From Ornithinibacillus bavariensis (GTDB lineage: Bacteria > Bacillota > Bacilli > Bacillales > Amphibacillaceae), in contig NZ_JBNPWZ010000007.1 in assembly GCF_050433565.1 (NCBI RefSeq), forward strand, positions 1-64,000: a stretch of 64,000 nt of DNA. Reading direction: 5' to 3'. A program made the translations under genes and the position numbers. The notes below the pieces were generated by a model that saw only the letters and a list, made by a program, of their open reading frames with translations, made no database searches and was not told the origin of the DNA. Shown here piece by piece: positions 60,706 through 64,000 of the stretch. Numbering within the stretch: position 1 is the stretch's first letter; every line of letters begins with the position of its first letter.

Positions 60706-61902
60706 ATGTTTCATCATAAAAGCTTTCGTGCCATTTGGCTTAGCAATGCTACCTCCGAATTAGGAGGGGCTTTACTTACAGCTTGTAACTCCATATTAAT
60801 CTACCAACTAACTGGCTCAGCAACTGCACTTGGTTCTGTTTGGCTAATCTATTATATCCCTTCATTTTTCATGCAGCTTTTCATTGGTCCTTATATCGAC
60901 AGGTGGAGCCGAAAATGGATCATGATAGGCTGCCAAATCATACGATTTCTTCTAGCACTAGGGCTACTAATTTCACTATTACTTGATAACTTTACTATCG
61001 TATTTATATTGGTTATCCAAATCATTATTGGCTTAATCATGCCTATATTCTCCCCTGCTAATCAAGCAATTTTGCCAACTATCATGGAAAAGGAACAGCT
61101 TTCAAGAGCAAATGCCTCATTAGATAGTGTTAGACAAGTTATGGTTATTACGGGGCCGATTGTTTCCGGTGTATTTGTTGACTTCTTCGCATTAGAATGG
61201 GTAATTAATATTATTGTTCTTGCCTTTGCAATCAGCACCATTCAGCTTCTAAGCATTCATGAAAACTATCAACGAAGCAAAACTAGAAAACCTTGGCTTC
61301 ATGAGTTCCAGGAAGGGCTAAAACATTATGGGAAACATAGACTAGTCGTTTGGCTTGGGGTATTTTTTGGATTTGTCCAATTTGGAGTCGGTGTAACTAT
61401 TGTTACCACGATACCTTATATTACGACAATTCTTGATCAGCCATATTCAGCCTATGGGATATTTATGGCCGGCTTTCCGATTGGTTACCTCATTGGAGCA
61501 TTTATCAATCAAAAGATAGGCAATTTAAGAGGTTTAGGTATCCTTTTTGCAACTTTATTTATTGGTGGCTGTACATACCTTTCCCTTGGGTTTACACCTT
61601 GGTACACACTAGCTGTAATAACCGAACTGATTGCTGGAATAGTGATAGCATTGTTTAATATTTATAACATCACACTTATCCAACAGGTCATTCCCAATGA
61701 TGTCATGGGAAAAGTAACTTCTGTTCGCTTATTAATCATGCGAACCATGATGCCATTAGGGATATTATTTGCTACGATAAGTGCGGATTTTATTGGAATT
61801 CGAGTGTTGTATTTGGTGATTGGAAGTGTTATTTGTATAACTGCCGCCTTCGGATATTGGTATTTGAGTCGGCAGCAATTATCGCAAACTGTGCCATTAT
61901 AA
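60706..61902 (+). CDS. MFS transporter
   Basis: 398 residues, about 12 helices (LTACNSILIYQLTGSATALG, QIIRFLLALGLLISLLLDNF). The motif A-like loop GPYIDRWSRKWIMIG follows TM2. Resembles the macrolide/multidrug exporter-like MFS group, as in EntS/MefA. The substrate is unknown. TAAGGGG-type site. About 46 bases after the TPR gene. Confidence 0.75.
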   Translation: MFHHKSFRAIWLSNATSELGGALLTACNSILIYQLTGSATALGSVWLIYYIPSFFMQLFIGPYIDRWSRKWIMIGCQIIRFLLALGLLISLLLDNFTIVFILVIQIIIGLIMPIFSPANQAILPTIMEKEQLSRANASLDSVRQVMVITGPIVSGVFVDFFALEWVINIIVLAFAISTIQLLSIHENYQRSKTRKPWLHEFQEGLKHYGKHRLVVWLGVFFGFVQFGVGVTIVTTIPYITTILDQPYSAYGIFMAGFPIGYLIGAFINQKIGNLRGLGILFATLFIGGCTYLSLGFTPWYTLAVITELIAGIVIALFNIYNITLIQQVIPNDVMGKVTSVRLLIMRTMMPLGILFATISADFIGIRVLYLVIGSVICITAAFGYWYLSRQQLSQTVPL

Positions 61903-61937
61903 TATTTCCGACATAATTCATGAGTTGCCCATATAAA

Positions 61938-61963
61938 AGTGCCATGGATCCCCCCATGGCACT
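61938..61963 (-). terminator. Terminator after arsB and arsC relic
   Basis: AGTGCCATGG (61938-61947) pairs perfectly with CCATGGCACT (61954-61963). A TTTTAT run follows on the minus strand. Confidence 0.75.
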
Positions 61964-61966
61964 CAT

Positions 61967-62035
61967 TCATTTCCAAGTTACTGCAAAACGTTTTATCCGT
62001 TCTCCTACTTCATCCCGACACTCTAGAACAGGTTC
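61967..62035 (-). pseudogene. arsC: Remnant of arsC (arsenate reductase)
   Basis: Directly behind arsB, the minus strand reads ...ECRDEVGERIKRFAVTWK and then TGA (61967). This fits the C-terminus of thioredoxin-linked ArsC (RVRDEIGxRxKxFAxTGK), from which the catalytic body is gone. The relic overlaps arsB's last codons out of frame. It implies a deletion that fused an arsB end to an arsC tail. Confidence 0.6.
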
Positions 62036-63321
62036 AAGGTTAAATATAGCCCTATTAATGTGATAAACAAGATAGGAATTGTTAGCAGTATACCCGTTTT
62101 AAAATACGTACCCCATGAAATTTTCACACCCTTTTGAGACAAGACATGGAGCCATAATAGGGTAGCTAATGAACCAATTGGTGTGATTTTTGGACCTAGA
62201 TCGGAACCAATAACATTAGCATAAATTAGTGCTTCACGGATTACACCCGTTGTATTCGTATCCGCTATTGCGATTGCATCAATCATGACGGTAGGAAGAT
62301 TATTCATGATGGATGATAGGATTGCCGCAGTAAATCCCATGGAAACTGTTGCAACAAATAATCCCTGGTCTGCAGAAAGTTGGATAAGATTAGCTAGTAG
62401 CTCTGTTAATCCAGCATTCCGTAATCCAAATACAACAACATACATGCCAATAGAGAAAAAAACAATCTTCCAAGGTGCCCCTTTGATAACGGACACTGTG
62501 TTAACTACCTTACTTCTTCTAGCGACTAGTAAAAAGAAAATGGCAATAACCCCAGCAACAACTGAAACTGGTAAATTGATAAATTCACTAATAAAATATC
62601 CGACTAATAAGACTGAAAGGACATACCAAGAAACACGGAACAGCTTTTTGTCTTTAATCGCTTCAGTCGGTTCCTTTAATTGGGTAATGTCATACTCTCT
62701 CGGAATACTTTTTCTAAAGTAAGTAAATAAAACAAGGATTGTTGCGACTAGTGAAAATAGATTTGGAATGATCATTCTTATTGCATACTCTATAAACCCT
62801 ATATGAAAGAAATCTGCAGAGACGATGTTGACTAAATTACTCACAACAAATGGTAATGAAGTCGTATCTGCGATAAATCCACTTGCCATAATAAATGGAA
62901 AGACCATCTTTTCCTTAAAATTTAGGTTCCGAACCATGGCTAGGACAATTGGAGTAAGTATTAGTGCTGCTCCATCATTAGCAAAAAAGGCTGCAACTAT
63001 TGCACCTAATATACTTACATAAAAAAACATCCGTATTCCATTACCTTTAGCTATTCTCGCCATATGTAAGGATGCCCATTCAAAGAAGCCAATTTCATCC
63101 AATATCAAAGAGATAAGAATGATTGCGACAAATGCTAATGTTGCATTCCATACAATTCTCGTAACCTCTAAGACATCTTGAAAATCAACCACCCCAAAGA
63201 GTAGTGCAAGAATAGCCCCTCCACATGCAGACCATCCAATGGATAATCCTTTTGGCTGCCAGATTACTAATGCTAGTGTGGCTATAAAAATAATGATTGC
63301 TAGTATAATCGTTGCTGACAA
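62023..63321 (-). CDS. arsB: Arsenite efflux permease ArsB
   Basis: 432 residues, about 11-12 membrane helices. VIWQPKGLSIGWSACGGAIL at the start, the AAFFANDGAALILTPIVLAM loop, SGFIADTTSLPFVVSNLVNI and SADFFHIGFIEYA match ArsB of the Gram-positive ars operons. It exports arsenite or antimonite. The last nine residues (GLYLTLNLF) may be atypical, since they adjoin the arsC relic. No arsR or arsC precedes it in the window. Confidence 0.85.
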   Translation of the reverse strand: MSATIILAIIIFIATLALVIWQPKGLSIGWSACGGAILALLFGVVDFQDVLEVTRIVWNATLAFVAIILISLILDEIGFFEWASLHMARIAKGNGIRMFFYVSILGAIVAAFFANDGAALILTPIVLAMVRNLNFKEKMVFPFIMASGFIADTTSLPFVVSNLVNIVSADFFHIGFIEYAIRMIIPNLFSLVATILVLFTYFRKSIPREYDITQLKEPTEAIKDKKLFRVSWYVLSVLLVGYFISEFINLPVSVVAGVIAIFFLLVARRSKVVNTVSVIKGAPWKIVFFSIGMYVVVFGLRNAGLTELLANLIQLSADQGLFVATVSMGFTAAILSSIMNNLPTVMIDAIAIADTNTTGVIREALIYANVIGSDLGPKITPIGSLATLLWLHVLSQKGVKISWGTYFKTGILLTIPILFITLIGLYLTLNLF

Positions 63322-63552
63322 AATAGTTCCTCCTTAAGTTACCACGGGCAGTTCAAGCTCTCTATTCCCAATTCTTAAGGATATAATGATTTGCTTAGAG
63401 AATCAATTAATCTTTTTCATAGCGAACCCTTCTCATATACAGTAGGTATTCAGAATTTTATGGTAAAATTGAATTGATTCGAGAAATCTCGTTAATTATC
63501 TAGTTTGTTAATTTGATATAAATAATGGAATAAATACATAGGGGGAATACAC

Positions 63553-63816
63553 ATGGGGAAGGTTAGTTTCATTTCTGGAATCGTATGTATTGCATTAGGT
63601 GGAATATTGTACACGACGGAAAGATTTATTGCTGTTTTTCAATACGGAATAGAGGTTGTTCCAGTAGAACTTAATGGAAGTGGCTCACTTCCAAGCGAAC
63701 CTAATATGCCAGCTATTTTTGATAACTTTTTTGTTGGATTATTATTATTTCTTGGGCTTGCATTACTCGCATACGGAATCGTTCACACCTACAAAAATAA
63801 CGTTCCTTTAAAATAA
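63553..63816 (+). CDS. Small two-helix membrane protein
   Basis: 87 residues. Helix 1 about 5-25 (ISGIVCIALGGILYTTE), a loop with Pro/Ser (LNGSGSLPSEPNMPA), helix 2 about 62-80 (FVGLLLFLGLALLAYGIV). GGGGGAATACAC precedes the ATG. Family unknown. Terminator follows. Confidence 0.65.
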   Translation: MGKVSFISGIVCIALGGILYTTERFIAVFQYGIEVVPVELNGSGSLPSEPNMPAIFDNFFVGLLLFLGLALLAYGIVHTYKNNVPLK

Positions 63817-63827
63817 TAGCTAAATCT

Positions 63828-63865
63828 AGTAAGGCATCTTGGTAAACAAACCAAGATGCCTTACT
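63828..63865 (+). terminator. Terminator
   Basis: AGTAAGGCATCTTGGT (63828-63843) pairs perfectly with ACCAAGATGCCTTACT (63850-63865). Confidence 0.85.
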
Positions 63866-63928
63866 ATTTAGTAAATATTAAAATTCTATTAGAAATACCA
63901 TAAAAGATTTACATTGTGGTAAGGTAAA

Positions 63929-64000
63929 TTATTGATTCTTCGTTTCAACCCCTGTAGCCATTCCCTCTCTTGCTACTTCTATGAAGGATAATATGATTGG
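63929..64000 (-). CDS. 3' end of a gene running off the window
   Basis: Minus-strand frame open from the window edge to TAA at 63929. Only the last 23 residues are visible (LSFIEVAREGMATGVETKNQ). I cannot name the protein. Confidence 0.5.
   Translation of the reverse strand, partial: PIILSFIEVAREGMATGVETKNQ

Overview
The window reads as a chromosomal segment of an AT-rich, endospore-forming Bacillaceae bacterium, probably near Oceanobacillus, Ornithinibacillus or Virgibacillus (genus is inference). Support: two tandem SspH-type spore protein genes, a CwlC-like mother-cell amidase, Spx, YutJ-, YugP- and YpjP-type proteins, a FapR-like operator at fabH, PhoP-type boxes at pstS, an ECF promoter, and strong AGGAGG-type ribosome binding sites. 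There are no rRNA or tRNA genes, no CRISPR array and no intact prophage.

Layout: 0-11 kb holds the edge of an IS1182-like element, a secreted protein made of 28-residue repeats, YutJ-type NADH dehydrogenase, a DUF1906 protein, an FAD dehydrogenase, an autoregulated ECF sigma/anti-sigma pair, and small enzymes (CDGSH, FAH, GNAT, VOC). 11-21.3 kb holds a cwlC-like amidase behind a structured leader, then two large 51-bp tandem arrays in opposite orientation (about 12.4-13.2 and 20.3-21.15 kb) bracketing gmhB-like, fabH, guaC, spx and small genes. 21-25 kb has a CDP-alcohol phosphatidyltransferase, a guanine-deaminase-like protein and a secreted-protein/histidine-kinase/response-regulator operon. 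25-31 kb is a five-gene dipeptide ABC operon. 31-36.6 kb has PadR-DUF4188, an MFS transporter, a DUF2089/SHOCT operon and a chemoreceptor.

36.6-41.7 kb is pstSCAB with Pho boxes and an intercistronic hairpin, ypjP and two sspH genes. 42-55 kb holds a PBP4-type carboxypeptidase, a second chemoreceptor, an FMN reductase, CNNM/CorC and TraB-type membrane proteins, a second Spx that lacks the CXXC pair, yugP, an HssRS-like two-component system and a CAP-domain lipoprotein. 55-64 kb is more accessory: an IS1182-like relic matching the left edge, a divergent LuxR regulator and 3-hydroxyacyl-CoA dehydrogenase, a third and unrelated 51-bp array, a holin-like type I toxin candidate next to a structured element, TPR and MFS genes, and arsB followed by a decayed arsC tail.

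Themes: envelope stress and wall turnover (ECF sigma, amidase, carboxypeptidase, CAP protein), nutrient uptake under regulation (Pst, Dpp), purine and lipid metabolism, and repeat- or IS-driven remodelling. The least explained items are the paired 51-bp arrays, the secreted 28-residue repeat protein, the toxin/structured-RNA locus and the leader ahead of the amidase.
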